Source of the DNA: Flavobacterium rakeshii
GTDB taxonomy: Bacteria; Bacteroidota; Bacteroidia; Flavobacteriales; Flavobacteriaceae
Assembly (NCBI RefSeq): GCF_009741375.1
Contig: NZ_WOWP01000058.1
Span: 1 to 50,207, forward strand
Reading direction: 5' to 3'
DNA length: 50,207 nt
The notes under the pieces were generated by a model that did no database searches, was not told the DNA's origin, and worked only from the letters and a program-made list of their open reading frames with translations. This document shows positions 18,365 to 26,473 of this stretch, piece after piece (within the stretch, counting starts at the first letter, position 1; the number at the start of each line of letters is the position of its first letter). The translations under genes and the position numbers were made by a program.

Positions 18365-19681
18365 ATGAAAACGAGAATATTACATATAGCCCTTTTTGTT
18401 TTACTTTCTGTAAATCAAATTTTCGCTCAGGACGTTACCACCGTTAGGGCTAACAGCAATGATATAAGCGATAACTTAGACCTTAGGGCAGTTGCCTCTA
18501 TTTTTGGGGAATCGACCGATCTTGAAGACTTTGAAAGAAGAATTAACGATCCGGATGCCAGAATATCGAACCTTGACCTTAATGGTGATAACTATGTAGA
18601 CTACCTTAGAGTGGTAGAAGCAACACAAAGCAATACACACTTAATTATACTACAAGCCGTACTTGGTATAGATAACTATCAGGATATTGCTACTATTGAA
18701 GTGGAAAGAAGCGGCAGTAATGTACAGGTACAGGTAGTAGGTGATGTTTACATGTATGGTGATAATTATATATATGAACCGGTATATGTTTCAAGACCGG
18801 TAATATTTGATGTGTTTTGGGCAGTATCATACCGTCCGTACTACTCACCATGGTATTGGGGTTACTACCCTACTTACTACAGCTACTGGGCTCCGTGTCC
18901 TGTGTACAGATACAGAAACAATATCCACGTACACATTAACGTAAACAACACTTATAACTATGTAACTACCAGAAGAAGCTCCAGAGCGGTAGCCATGCAT
19001 AACACAAGGAGAAGTAATGCTTATGAAAGACAACATCCTAACCGTTCGTTTACAAGCAGAACAAACTCTACTAACAGATATGCACTGGAACAAACAAGGG
19101 AAAGCTCACGAGTACAACGTTCGGCATCAACATCTGCCAGAAATTCTTACACTACGCCATCCCGCGTATCTCAGGACAATAATTATAACCGAGGCAGAAG
19201 CTTAAACTCTGCAAGAACAGATAATAACGGAAATGTAAGGGTAACAACACCTTCAAGAGGTTCGGCAATTACTTCACCTTCTACAAGAAGTAACGGTAAC
19301 AGCCAGAGTACAAGAACCACTACTTCACCGTCAAGAACAAACGGTAACAGTAATACTGTAAGATCTACCCCATCATCATCTTCAACCAGAAGTTATGATG
19401 CTACACCTTCGAGGAGTAGTTCTCCGATGATAAGGAGTAACCCTTCATCTGGCAATAACAGTTCTTCTACAATCAGAAGTTCATCGCCTTCAAGAAGTAG
19501 TTCTCCGGCTGTAAGATCGAGTTCTCCGTCAAGGTCCAGTAGCCCGTCAATAAGAAGCTCTTCACCTTCAAGAAGCAGTAGTCCTTCAGTAAGGCCAAGT
19601 TCACCTTCAAGGAGCAGTTCTCCGGCGAGAACATCATCTCCTTCTAGGTCATCAAACAACTCAAGAAATTCAAGAGGTTAA
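18365..19681 (+). CDS. Secreted protein with Arg/Ser-Pro repeat tail
   Basis: 438 residues. A signal peptide (about 1-21, ending IFAQ) is followed by a folded domain to about residue 135. That domain holds an EF-hand-like acidic loop (DLNGDNYVDYLRVVE) and strands such as THLIILQAVLG. Next comes a Tyr/Trp-rich stretch (YRPYYSPWYWGYYPTYYSYW), an Asn/Arg-rich spacer and, from about residue 345, a low-complexity tail of SPSRSSSP-type repeats. The positively charged, disordered tail could bind nucleic acid, polysaccharide or the cell surface; no function is established. From memory the N-terminal part recurs across Flavobacterium genomes. Confidence 0.8.
   Translation: MKTRILHIALFVLLSVNQIFAQDVTTVRANSNDISDNLDLRAVASIFGESTDLEDFERRINDPDARISNLDLNGDNYVDYLRVVEATQSNTHLIILQAVLGIDNYQDIATIEVERSGSNVQVQVVGDVYMYGDNYIYEPVYVSRPVIFDVFWAVSYRPYYSPWYWGYYPTYYSYWAPCPVYRYRNNIHVHINVNNTYNYVTTRRSSRAVAMHNTRRSNAYERQHPNRSFTSRTNSTNRYALEQTRESSRVQRSASTSARNSYTTPSRVSQDNNYNRGRSLNSARTDNNGNVRVTTPSRGSAITSPSTRSNGNSQSTRTTTSPSRTNGNSNTVRSTPSSSSTRSYDATPSRSSSPMIRSNPSSGNNSSSTIRSSSPSRSSSPAVRSSSPSRSSSPSIRSSSPSRSSSPSVRPSSPSRSSSPARTSSPSRSSNNSRNSRG
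19391..19678 (+). repeat. Intragenic tandem repeats encoding SPSRSS units
   Basis: Imperfect repeats of about 18-36 bp built on AGTTCTCCG/TCAAGAAGCAGTAGT-like units encode successive SSSPSRSSSP motifs at the end of the secreted protein. Codon variation between units suggests an old array or selection on the peptide. The array also creates a long open frame on the opposite strand (19393-19659, Leu/Glu-rich), which is an artefact. Confidence 0.75.
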
Positions 19682-19705
19682 TTATTTACTATAATTCTAT
19701 CATGT

Positions 19706-19741
19706 AAAACACTGTTGTATCCATCACAACAGTGTTTTTTT
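19706..19741. terminator. Bidirectional terminator
   Basis: An 11-bp stem AACACTGTTGT / ACAACAGTGTT (19708-19718 with 19726-19736) with a 7-base loop and a T run. It separates the Arg/Ser-repeat gene from the converging DUF421 gene. Confidence 0.85.
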
Positions 19742-20432
19742 ATTGTACACGTTTGGTACGTATTGCCTCTACCCATTCATTTTTCCCACAAACCGAACAA
19801 ACAGCACTTGTAGGTTGTAACTGTTGTACATTAGCACAAAACGTACAGGCATATATCCCTGATTTCGGTACTATAGTACTTTTCAAATCAAATAGCTGAG
19901 GACGTATAGGGAGTCCGTACTTTATGGCATCCTCTTCATAAAAATACACACTAATAGCACCGTTTGTTTCTATATAAGCGTTTTTAACCTGCCCTAAGTG
20001 CTCTATTGATTTTAATCTGAGTTCGGCAAAAAACTCATCTTTGGCAAGATCTTCCCTTTCAAAGTTATTAATGGAAAACTGTCCGTCTTCCACAAAACAC
20101 TGCACCTTACCTTCCATAAAAATTTCAAACTTCTTGCTCTTACCCAGTAATACTGTTATAACTCTATACATAATAAGTATACATACAAAAACGGTTATAG
20201 CAGGTATAATACCTACGTCTTTATAAAACATAGGGTCGCCGGCAGCACTGCCAAGCGAAATAATTATTACTACCTCAAAGACTGAAAGTTGCTTTACTCC
20301 TCTCTTTCCGGTAAGCTTTAGCGTTAGTAAAACCATAACAAACATTACCACCGTTCTAAACACAACTTCAAGCAAAAAAGAGACAGGTAAATCATTAAAA
20401 AATATCCTATCCCATTCAAAAAAAGTATTCAT
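19740..20432 (-). CDS. DUF421 (YetF-like) membrane protein with C-terminal zinc ribbon
   Basis: 230 residues from the ATG at 20432; the frame is open eight codons earlier to 20456. Three N-terminal membrane helices contain the DUF421 hallmarks LTGKRGVKQLSVFEVVIIISLGSAAGDP. The cytoplasmic YetF-like domain follows, with VEDGQFSINNFEREDLAKDEFFAELR. The last 35 residues add two Cys pairs (ACTFCANV and CSVCGKNEW), a probable zinc ribbon. DUF421 proteins are inner-membrane proteins of unclear role, linked in some bacteria to spore or stress resistance. The Cys4 extension is beyond the minimal family. Confidence 0.85.
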   Translation of the reverse strand: MNTFFEWDRIFFNDLPVSFLLEVVFRTVVMFVMVLLTLKLTGKRGVKQLSVFEVVIIISLGSAAGDPMFYKDVGIIPAITVFVCILIMYRVITVLLGKSKKFEIFMEGKVQCFVEDGQFSINNFEREDLAKDEFFAELRLKSIEHLGQVKNAYIETNGAISVYFYEEDAIKYGLPIRPQLFDLKSTIVPKSGIYACTFCANVQQLQPTSAVCSVCGKNEWVEAIRTKRVQ

Positions 20433-20593
20433 TTTCAGTATTTTAAATTGAATCATCTTAAAATTACTACTAATATTTTCTTACTTAACAAACATTAGCA
20501 CAACTTTAGTACAGCCTTAAAACAAGAGCCGTTTTTGATGCCTTAATTTTATAGTACTAAAATAATTTACTAACCATCAAAAAAATAAAAATC

Positions 20594-21142
20594 ATGGAAA
20601 AGAGAGTAGCCATACTGGCGACTAATGGATTTGAAGAGAGCGAATTACAATCACCAAAAGAATATTTGGAACAACAGGGCTGGACTGCCGAAATTGTTAG
20701 CCTGGAGAGTGGTACTATCAAATCGTGGACAAACGGCAACTGGGGGAAAGATTTCACGGTAGACCGTACTGTAAGTGAAGCCTCTGTATCAGATTATCAT
20801 GCATTGGTATTACCGGGCGGTGTTATTAATCCTGATTTATTAAGAAGGGATAAAAAAGCGGTTCAGTTTGTGAAAGATTTCTTTGAACAGAAAAAACCTG
20901 TAGCCGCCATTTGCCACGGTCCGCAAATGCTTATTGAGGCCGATGTGGTAGACGGCAGAAAAATAACATCGTTCTCATCGGTTAAAACAGACCTTATAAA
21001 TGCAGGAGCAAAATGGACTGATGAAGAAGTGGTTGTGGATAACGGACTGGTTACAAGCCGTACCCCTAACGACCTGCCGGCTTTTAATAAAAAAATGGTA
21101 GAGGAAATTAAAGAAGGTAAGCACGAGCTGCAAAGAGCATAA
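20594..21142 (+). CDS. DJ-1/PfpI family protein (type 1 glutamine amidotransferase-like)
   Basis: 182 residues, the usual size of PfpI/YhbO proteins. The nucleophile elbow is AAICHGPQML with Cys107 followed by His, and the strand LVLPGGVINPDLLRRD precedes it. The C-terminal VVVDNGLVTSRTPNDLPAFN segment is typical. Members are described as intracellular peptidases or deglycases protecting against stress and carbonyl damage; which activity applies here is not shown by sequence. It is a single gene ended by a strong terminator. Confidence 0.9.
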   Translation: MEKRVAILATNGFEESELQSPKEYLEQQGWTAEIVSLESGTIKSWTNGNWGKDFTVDRTVSEASVSDYHALVLPGGVINPDLLRRDKKAVQFVKDFFEQKKPVAAICHGPQMLIEADVVDGRKITSFSSVKTDLINAGAKWTDEEVVVDNGLVTSRTPNDLPAFNKKMVEEIKEGKHELQRA

Positions 21143-21167
21143 ATTAGGGTTAATACTTTAATTCACC

Positions 21168-21206
21168 GAAAGCTTTTAGAGATTGTTTCTAAAAGCTTTC
21201 TTTTTT
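21168..21206 (+). terminator. Rho-independent terminator after PfpI gene
   Basis: A perfect 13-bp stem GAAAGCTTTTAGA / TCTAAAAGCTTTC (21168-21180 with 21188-21200), a 7-base loop and then six T. Confidence 0.88.
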
Positions 21207-21232
21207 ATATTTACCTATAAACTAATCATACC

Positions 21233-21997
21233 ATGAAAACCATTTACCTTTTTATAGCACTTTGTATGACAACCATTTCACAAGCACAGCTTAAACCTGT
21301 ATCGTATAACGACGGAAACCAAAAACTTAACGGTTTTGCAGCGATACCCTCTAAACCGAATAACAACAATCCCGGCATACTAATACTCCCTGCCTGGAAA
21401 GGGATTAATAATCACTCTAAAGAAGTAGCCCAAAAACTGTCTGGCATGGGGTATCACGCTTTTATTGCCGATATTTATGGTGAAGGCAACTACCCTACCA
21501 ATACTAACGAAGCCGCACAACAGTCAGGGCACTATAAAACCAACTATAAAGAGTATCAAAAAAGAATAACACTGGCATTGGAACAACTTATTAAATCAGG
21601 AGCCGATGCTAATAATATTGTTGTTATAGGTTACTGTTTTGGAGGTACAGGTGCACTGGAGGCTGCCAGAGGTAACCTTAATGTAAGAGGTGTGGTTTCT
21701 TTCCACGGTGGGCTTGGTAAAGATGTCTCGAGAGAAAACAATACCATCACAACAAAAGTATTGGTATTACACGGTGCAGATGACCCACACGTTCCTCAAA
21801 GCGATATACAGTCGTTCCAACAGGAAATGAACAGCAGCAATGCCGACTGGCAAATGGTTTACTATAGCGGTGCCGTACATGCTTTTACCGAAAAAGAAGC
21901 CGGTAACGATAACTCAAAGGGTGCTGCCTATAATGAAAAAGCCGACAAAAGAAGTTGGGAGCATTTTTTATTATTCTTAAAGGAAGTACTTAAATAA
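21233..21997 (+). CDS. Secreted dienelactone hydrolase family protein
   Basis: 254 residues. A Sec signal peptide (about 1-18, cut after SQAQ) is followed by an alpha/beta hydrolase of the dienelactone hydrolase type. The nucleophile is Cys135 in the elbow GYCFGGTGAL, the acid Asp in HGADDPHVP and the His in GAVHAFTEKEAGN. The triad is complete, so the enzyme should be active, probably as a periplasmic esterase or lactonase of unknown substrate. From memory this secreted version is frequent in Bacteroidota. Confidence 0.88.
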   Translation: MKTIYLFIALCMTTISQAQLKPVSYNDGNQKLNGFAAIPSKPNNNNPGILILPAWKGINNHSKEVAQKLSGMGYHAFIADIYGEGNYPTNTNEAAQQSGHYKTNYKEYQKRITLALEQLIKSGADANNIVVIGYCFGGTGALEAARGNLNVRGVVSFHGGLGKDVSRENNTITTKVLVLHGADDPHVPQSDIQSFQQEMNSSNADWQMVYYSGAVHAFTEKEAGNDNSKGAAYNEKADKRSWEHFLLFLKEVLK

Positions 21998-22003
21998 TTT
22001 TTT

Positions 22004-22011
22004 TATGTTTG
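22004..22011 (+). promoter_or_regulatory. Bacteroidetes -7 box for the gene at 22038
   Basis: TATGTTTG fits TAnnTTTG and lies 26 bp upstream of the ATG at 22038, just after the dienelactone hydrolase stop. The next gene can therefore be transcribed on its own. Confidence 0.5.
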
Positions 22012-22037
22012 TGAAAATTATAAACCTTACCTAATAC

Positions 22038-22511
22038 ATGAAATTTTTATACACCCTTTCATTTTCAATTCTTTCCCTAACTTTAACTGCACAAACAACA
22101 GAGGATAATTCTTCTAAGAAAGCCGTTGAAGAAAGTACATATGAAAAAGACTTTGAACAACTAAAGGAACTCCACATTGCTTATGAAAATTCTGAAGATA
22201 GAGTAAAGCACTTAAAACTCATGGATGATTTTTATGATAAAATCAAAGAGCTCAGAAAAATGAGAGATGCTATAGGCAATGATGTAAATGCAACACTGGA
22301 GTGGATAAAAAACAACCTTGATAAAACCCAATTCACCAGCTATGAAGAGGCAAAAAAAGAATGGGATAATATACAGACTGTTGGAATGACCTCATTTATG
22401 AAGAATCAGGAATATTTTAATTTCATGCAAAAATGCTTACTAAAATATGGCCCTGACATATTAAGAAAAGTTATGGAAGAAGCCATACCAAACCCATATA
22501 CTGATTTTTAA
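22038..22511 (+). CDS. Small secreted protein of unknown function
   Basis: 157 residues. A Sec signal peptide (about 1-19, MKFLYTLSFSILSLTLTAQ) is followed by a highly charged, almost entirely helical mature part, with DFEQLKELHIAYENSEDRVKH and long Lys/Glu runs. It ends in VMEEAIPNPYTDF. No domain is recognised. It has its own -7 box and a terminator, so it is a single-gene transcript. Confidence 0.7.
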   Translation: MKFLYTLSFSILSLTLTAQTTEDNSSKKAVEESTYEKDFEQLKELHIAYENSEDRVKHLKLMDDFYDKIKELRKMRDAIGNDVNATLEWIKNNLDKTQFTSYEEAKKEWDNIQTVGMTSFMKNQEYFNFMQKCLLKYGPDILRKVMEEAIPNPYTDF

Positions 22512-22530
22512 AAATCAAAAACATATTACA

Positions 22531-22559
22531 AAAAGCCAAACTTAAAGTTTGGCTTTTTT
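22531..22559 (+). terminator. Rho-independent terminator
   Basis: AAAAGCCAAACTT / AAGTTTGGCTTTT with almost no loop, followed by a T run. It ends the small secreted-protein gene. Confidence 0.85.
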
Positions 22560-22634
22560 GTTTTTTATTATCTTTTTTTTATAGTTTTAACACCTAAACA
22601 ACAAATTAACAAACCGCCTCTAATTATTAAAACT

Positions 22635-23654
22635 ATGTCTGGTGATTTACGTACCGAAAAAGAATGCGAAAACTGCGGGTATACTGTAGATGTTGCCTAC
22701 TGCTCCAAATGTGGACAAAAAAATGTTGAAACGCGTCAGAGTTTTTGGCATTTAATAACCCATTTTGCCGAAGATTTTACCCATTATGACAGTGCCTTTT
22801 GGAAAACCATTAAATACCTACTGTTAAGACCTGCTAAACTAACTAAAGAATACCTTGAAGGTTACAGGCAACGCTATGTAGCACCAGTGAAACTTTATAT
22901 TTTTATAAGTTTTATTACCTTCTTTTTACCCAACCTATATCCTGACTTTACAAATAAAGATAAGGAAACAACAGAACATGCTGCTCAAGAAATACAGGAA
23001 GAAAGACATGTAACTCTTGATGAAAAAATAAATACTAAACAAGATATATCTATAAGAAAATTAACTTTTAATGAAACTGGTTTTTTGATAAGTAATCCTA
23101 TGACTTATAAATCCATAAAAGAAATGGATTCTATCGAGGCAATAAAACCAGAACACCTCAAATTAAATTCGTTTAAATATAAAATAGGAAAAAAAATACT
23201 AACTCTATATAAACACAATACCCCCTTACAAGTAGGAGAAAAAATTATGGAATCTGTAAGTCATAATATCTCTAAAGCTATCTTTGTATATATGCCGTTT
23301 TTTGCTTTTATACTATGGCTCTTTCACGGTAAAAAAAGGTGGTACTTTTTTGATCATGGCATTTTTACATTACATTATTTCTCTTTCTTACTATTAGCAA
23401 CTTTAATGTTGGCAACTATAGGACATTTCATAATTCCAATTGAAACTGATTTTTCCAATATATTGGTAGCTATATTTGTTCTATTAACAATGTTATGGAC
23501 TGTATATTATTTTTACAGGTCACATAGAAAAATGTATCATGAAAAATGGATAATTAATTTTATAAAATGCACATTAATGTTAATTATAAACCTTGTATCA
23601 ATAATTTTTCTAACAATCGTTTTTATAACATTTGCATTTTACAACCTGCATTAA
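22635..23654 (+). CDS. DUF3667 domain membrane protein with N-terminal zinc ribbon
   Basis: 339 residues. The N-terminus is a Cys4 zinc ribbon (ECENCGYT and YCSKCGQKN) followed by the DUF3667 block SFWHLITHFAEDFTHYDSAF, then KYLLLRPAKLTKEYLEGYRQRYVAPVKLYIF. Helices follow at about 92-108, 216-232, 240-262, 268-290 and 308-333. The part between about 115 and 195 is charged and poorly conserved in type. The family is widespread in Bacteroidota and its function is unknown. The second half is AT-richer than the first. Confidence 0.87.
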   Translation: MSGDLRTEKECENCGYTVDVAYCSKCGQKNVETRQSFWHLITHFAEDFTHYDSAFWKTIKYLLLRPAKLTKEYLEGYRQRYVAPVKLYIFISFITFFLPNLYPDFTNKDKETTEHAAQEIQEERHVTLDEKINTKQDISIRKLTFNETGFLISNPMTYKSIKEMDSIEAIKPEHLKLNSFKYKIGKKILTLYKHNTPLQVGEKIMESVSHNISKAIFVYMPFFAFILWLFHGKKRWYFFDHGIFTLHYFSFLLLATLMLATIGHFIIPIETDFSNILVAIFVLLTMLWTVYYFYRSHRKMYHEKWIINFIKCTLMLIINLVSIIFLTIVFITFAFYNLH

Positions 23655-23693
23655 ATTCCTATCTTTAAGCTCTTAATAAACCAAAATATATTT

Positions 23694-24707
23694 ATGAATA
23701 GATTATTGCTGCTTTCGTTGTCCTGCCTTGCAATATCATGCGGGTCGACAAACACAAAAAATAAGGATTATGTATCCAAGTACATGAATACTATTACGGC
23801 AGATGATTTAAAAACACATCTTTACATTGTAGCATCAGATGAAATGCAGGGTCGTAATACCGGAGAAGAAGGACAAAAAAAAGCAGGTAAGTACCTTATT
23901 AGCCAGTATAAGGCTAATGACATATCACACCCTAAAGCAGCAGAAGGCTGGTATCAAACCGTACCGTCTGAGTTTATGAGAAGACCGTTTAGTCCTAAAC
24001 TTAATGATTCTGAAAACATTTGGGCGTTTATTGAAGGAACCGAAAAACCGGAAGAAATACTTATTATCTCTGCTCACTACGACCACGTAGGTATGAAAAA
24101 CGGAGAGATATACAATGGTGCCGATGATGACGGATCGGGTACTGTAGCGCTTCTTGAAATAGCTCAGGCATTTATGAAAGCTAAAAAAGACGGTCACGGT
24201 CCAAAACGTTCCATCCTTTTCCTTCACGTTACCGGTGAAGAGCATGGGCTTCATGGTTCACGTTACTATTCTGAGCATCCGTTATTCCCTATCGCTAATA
24301 CTATAACCGACCTAAATATCGATATGATAGGCCGCAGGGACGACGACCATAAAGATGATGGTAATTATGTATATGTTATCGGGTCAGACAGGTTAAGTAC
24401 CGATTTACACAACATAAACGAAGAGGCAAACAAAAAATACGTTAACCTGCAACTGGATTACAGATACAATGAGCGAAACGATCCTAACCAGTTTTACTAC
24501 AGGTCAGATCACTACAACTTCGCTAAAAAAGGAATCCCTATTATATTTTACTTTAACGGTGTACATGCTGATTATCATCAGCCAACCGATACACCCGATA
24601 AAATTGAATATGACTTACTGGCAAAAAGAGCCCAACTTGCTTTTGTTACTGCTTGGGAACTTGCAAACAGAGACGAAAGACCTGTTGTAGATAAAGACGG
24701 TAAATAA
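23694..24707 (+). CDS. M28 family metallopeptidase (aminopeptidase-like lipoprotein)
   Basis: 337 residues. A lipoprotein signal peptide ends in AISC, so the enzyme is probably envelope-anchored. The zinc-binding residues of M28 peptidases are all visible: His and Asp in SAHYDHVG, Asp in YNGADDDGSG, Glu-Glu in HVTGEEHGLHGS, the later Asp in LNIDMIGR and His in HADYHQPTDTPDK. It should act as a di-zinc aminopeptidase on peptides in the periplasm or at the surface. It is a single gene followed by a strong terminator. Confidence 0.9.
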   Translation: MNRLLLLSLSCLAISCGSTNTKNKDYVSKYMNTITADDLKTHLYIVASDEMQGRNTGEEGQKKAGKYLISQYKANDISHPKAAEGWYQTVPSEFMRRPFSPKLNDSENIWAFIEGTEKPEEILIISAHYDHVGMKNGEIYNGADDDGSGTVALLEIAQAFMKAKKDGHGPKRSILFLHVTGEEHGLHGSRYYSEHPLFPIANTITDLNIDMIGRRDDDHKDDGNYVYVIGSDRLSTDLHNINEEANKKYVNLQLDYRYNERNDPNQFYYRSDHYNFAKKGIPIIFYFNGVHADYHQPTDTPDKIEYDLLAKRAQLAFVTAWELANRDERPVVDKDGK

Positions 24708-24725
24708 ACACTATAGATATAAATA

Positions 24726-24760
24726 AAAAACTCCGGTACAGTACTGGAGTTTTTTATTTT
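24726..24760. terminator. Rho-independent terminator
   Basis: AAAAACTCC and GGAGTTTTT arms enclose a GTAC-GTAC inner stem, with T runs on the right. It ends the M28 peptidase gene and overlaps the last codons of the small converging gene at 24754. Confidence 0.85.
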
Positions 24761-25008
24761 TTGTTCTTCTTTTCTTTTCTTGAAAAACTGTTACTCACAA
24801 AAAGTATTACATTCTCTTTGTTGTTTTTCTTCTTCTTTAAAATATCCCAGTTAATAATCACCCCTACTACACATATAGCCATAAGGGTAACTAAAAGAGA
24901 GATATAAATTACATCGTTTAAACTATCTATACTACCTAATTGTATACTGAAAAAATACAGAGATACAAAAAACATAATAACAGACAGCAGCAGTGAAAAC
25001 AGCTTCAT
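24754..25008 (-). CDS. Possible small membrane protein
   Basis: 84 residues with two predicted membrane helices (about 3-23 and 36-54) and a Lys/Asn-rich tail. The N-terminus MKLFSLLLSVIMFF looks like a normal start. The last codons lie in the T tract of the converging terminator, which makes the tail Lys-rich. No family is recognised. The gene is plausible from its hydrophobic pattern but could be a chance frame. Confidence 0.5.
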   Translation of the reverse strand: MKLFSLLLSVIMFFVSLYFFSIQLGSIDSLNDVIYISLLVTLMAICVVGVIINWDILKKKKNNKENVILFVSNSFSRKEKKNKK

Positions 25009-25219
25009 TTTTCTTTTTCTTTTTTTGCCAGCAATAAAATGTAAGGAATAACAAGTACAGTTTTAAGGGGAAAAGTATATTACCATTTTCATTCCCTCAT
25101 AGTACCTGAGTTTGCCCGCCTACATGTTAACATACTTATATCGGGCAAAATTAGAAATTATTATGTGTTATTAACTTTTTTTTAGGTTAATTTTCTCACT
25201 TTAACAGTTGTTGAAAATT

Positions 25220-25495
25220 TTAAAGTTCGGTAACCTTTGTCTTATAAAAGTTAACGTAAAAAAAGTTTTCGGGATTAATTCCCTCTTCTATAAGGATGTT
25301 TTTGATGTGATCTGATTTTTCATCATTATGAGATGCTTCTAACTGTAAAAAATCCAGAAACTCATTTATATGTTCAAATTTAAAACTAAGTCGGGTTTTA
25401 AGCGAATACTCTGTAATGCTAAACTGAGCCTGCCCCATTTCCATTCCTGCTTCCTGTAAAGCAGCTAATATTATTTTAAAATTCTCTTTCATCAC
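25220..25495 (-). CDS. Small protein of unknown function, next to XRE regulator
   Basis: 91 residues. It looks like a compact alpha/beta protein: MKENFKIILAALQEAGMEMG helix, FSITEYSLKTRLSFKFEHINEF strands and a C-terminal NFFYVNFYKTKV strand. No family is recognised. It starts 8 bp after the XRE regulator gene on the same strand and is almost certainly co-transcribed with it. Two adjacent ATG codons make the exact start uncertain by one residue. Confidence 0.65.
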   Translation of the reverse strand: MMKENFKIILAALQEAGMEMGQAQFSITEYSLKTRLSFKFEHINEFLDFLQLEASHNDEKSDHIKNILIEEGINPENFFYVNFYKTKVTEL

Positions 25496-25503
25496 TCAGC
25501 AAT

Positions 25504-25872
25504 TTATCGTTTAAGCAAAGTATCAATAGTTACACGCATAGCCTCAATAGTATCCCTTTGAGCTTCTATGGTTTTTAGTAGTGCGGCATTTTCCGCCTTA
25601 TATACAGCAGCTTCCTCCATAACCTTTTGCATTCCTGATGCCGGAGTATGCCCCGTGTATTTCTCACTAAGATCATGATTTACAAAATCGTCCATGGAAA
25701 ACCGGTATTCACTACAAATCTTCTGGATAGTGTCAATTTTAGGATGAGAAATACCTCTCACATATGTACCCACAACACTCTTATTGAGACCAAATTGAGC
25801 CCCAAATTCATCTTGTGACAACGAGTACCTGTCACATAAAAACTTTATGTTCCGCCCAATGTAATCGTTCAT
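25504..25872 (-). CDS. XRE family helix-turn-helix regulator with coiled-coil tail
   Basis: 122 residues. The XRE fold covers about residues 5-62 (LCDRYSLSQDEFGAQFGLNK as helices 2-3, VVGTYVRGISHPKIDTI as the end of the fold). From about residue 85 a heptad-like helix (VYKAENAALLKTIEAQRDTI) suggests a coiled coil for dimerisation. It resembles small host regulators common in Flavobacteriia. It is the first gene of a pair with the 91-residue protein. Confidence 0.82.
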   Translation of the reverse strand: MNDYIGRNIKFLCDRYSLSQDEFGAQFGLNKSVVGTYVRGISHPKIDTIQKICSEYRFSMDDFVNHDLSEKYTGHTPASGMQKVMEEAAVYKAENAALLKTIEAQRDTIEAMRVTIDTLLKR

Positions 25873-25950
25873 GAGTAAATAACATTATAATTTAAGCCTA
25901 TTGAGGGACAGCTTTAACAATGAGATACTATCATAAAGGTACACAAATAA

Positions 25951-25983
25951 AAAAAGCTTCGGGCACTACTACGAAGCTTTTTT
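25951..25983 (-). terminator. Rho-independent terminator of the gene at 26011-26265
   Basis: AAAAGCTTCG / CGAAGCTTTT stem (25952-25961 with 25972-25981) with A and T runs on both sides. It lies just downstream of the reverse-strand gene ending at 26011. Confidence 0.8.
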
Positions 25984-26010
25984 CTGTTTAAATGGAGATT
26001 GTTAGCCTCA

Positions 26011-26265
26011 CTACATTTTGTCATCTTCAACAATCTGTACTTTTCCTGTGGGCACTCTCCCACTTTTATCTTTTACAATAAGCACGCCAAAAATGTTTAA
26101 AGGTATTTCTATTGGCTCACTTTTCTTTTTAATTTCTTCTACAAGGTGTTCATAATCGGCACTGTTAAGCACTAACGAATCACCTTTTTCAATCTTTTTT
26201 GCAAACAGGTAATCCCTTATTGCAGAAACGCTTATGCGACTCCCTATGTTAGTATACTCAGACAT
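26011..26265 (-). CDS. Small protein of unknown function
   Basis: 84 residues. The N-terminal half is helical (ISVSAIRDYLFAKKIEKGDSLVL); the C-terminal half has strand-like IEIPLNIFGVLIVKDK and GKVQIVEDDKM. No family is recognised. It has its own -7 box (26300-26293) and its own terminator, which supports a real, independently transcribed gene. Confidence 0.65.
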   Translation of the reverse strand: MSEYTNIGSRISVSAIRDYLFAKKIEKGDSLVLNSADYEHLVEEIKKKSEPIEIPLNIFGVLIVKDKSGRVPTGKVQIVEDDKM

Positions 26266-26292
26266 GACATTTTCTCTTTCCTCATTAAGTCA

Positions 26293-26300
26293 CAAAAATA
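26293..26300 (-). promoter_or_regulatory. Bacteroidetes -7 box for the gene at 26265
   Basis: On the reverse strand TATTTTTG matches TAnnTTTG, 27 bp upstream of the start codon. No well-spaced -33 TTG was found. Confidence 0.45.
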
Positions 26301-26473
26301 CGTACACTAATTCAAAAAAATACTAAAATTTTACTAATTATTTAAAATTTTAAGAAACTTCAATTTTTTTTTAGCAAAAAATAATAAACATTAGTTAAAT
26401 ATAGATTACATTTTTATTAAAACAAAGATTTTCATGTGTTTTTTATTTAATTTTAGAAAAAAGTTTGAAAACT

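Noticed and set aside
19393..19659. Long reverse-strand frame rich in Leu and Glu opposite the Arg/Ser repeats
   Set aside because: It is the mirror image of the repeat codons and has no start context or family match.
26465..26473. TTG start for the L,D-transpeptidase
   Set aside because: An ATG three codons later begins a better lipoprotein signal peptide.
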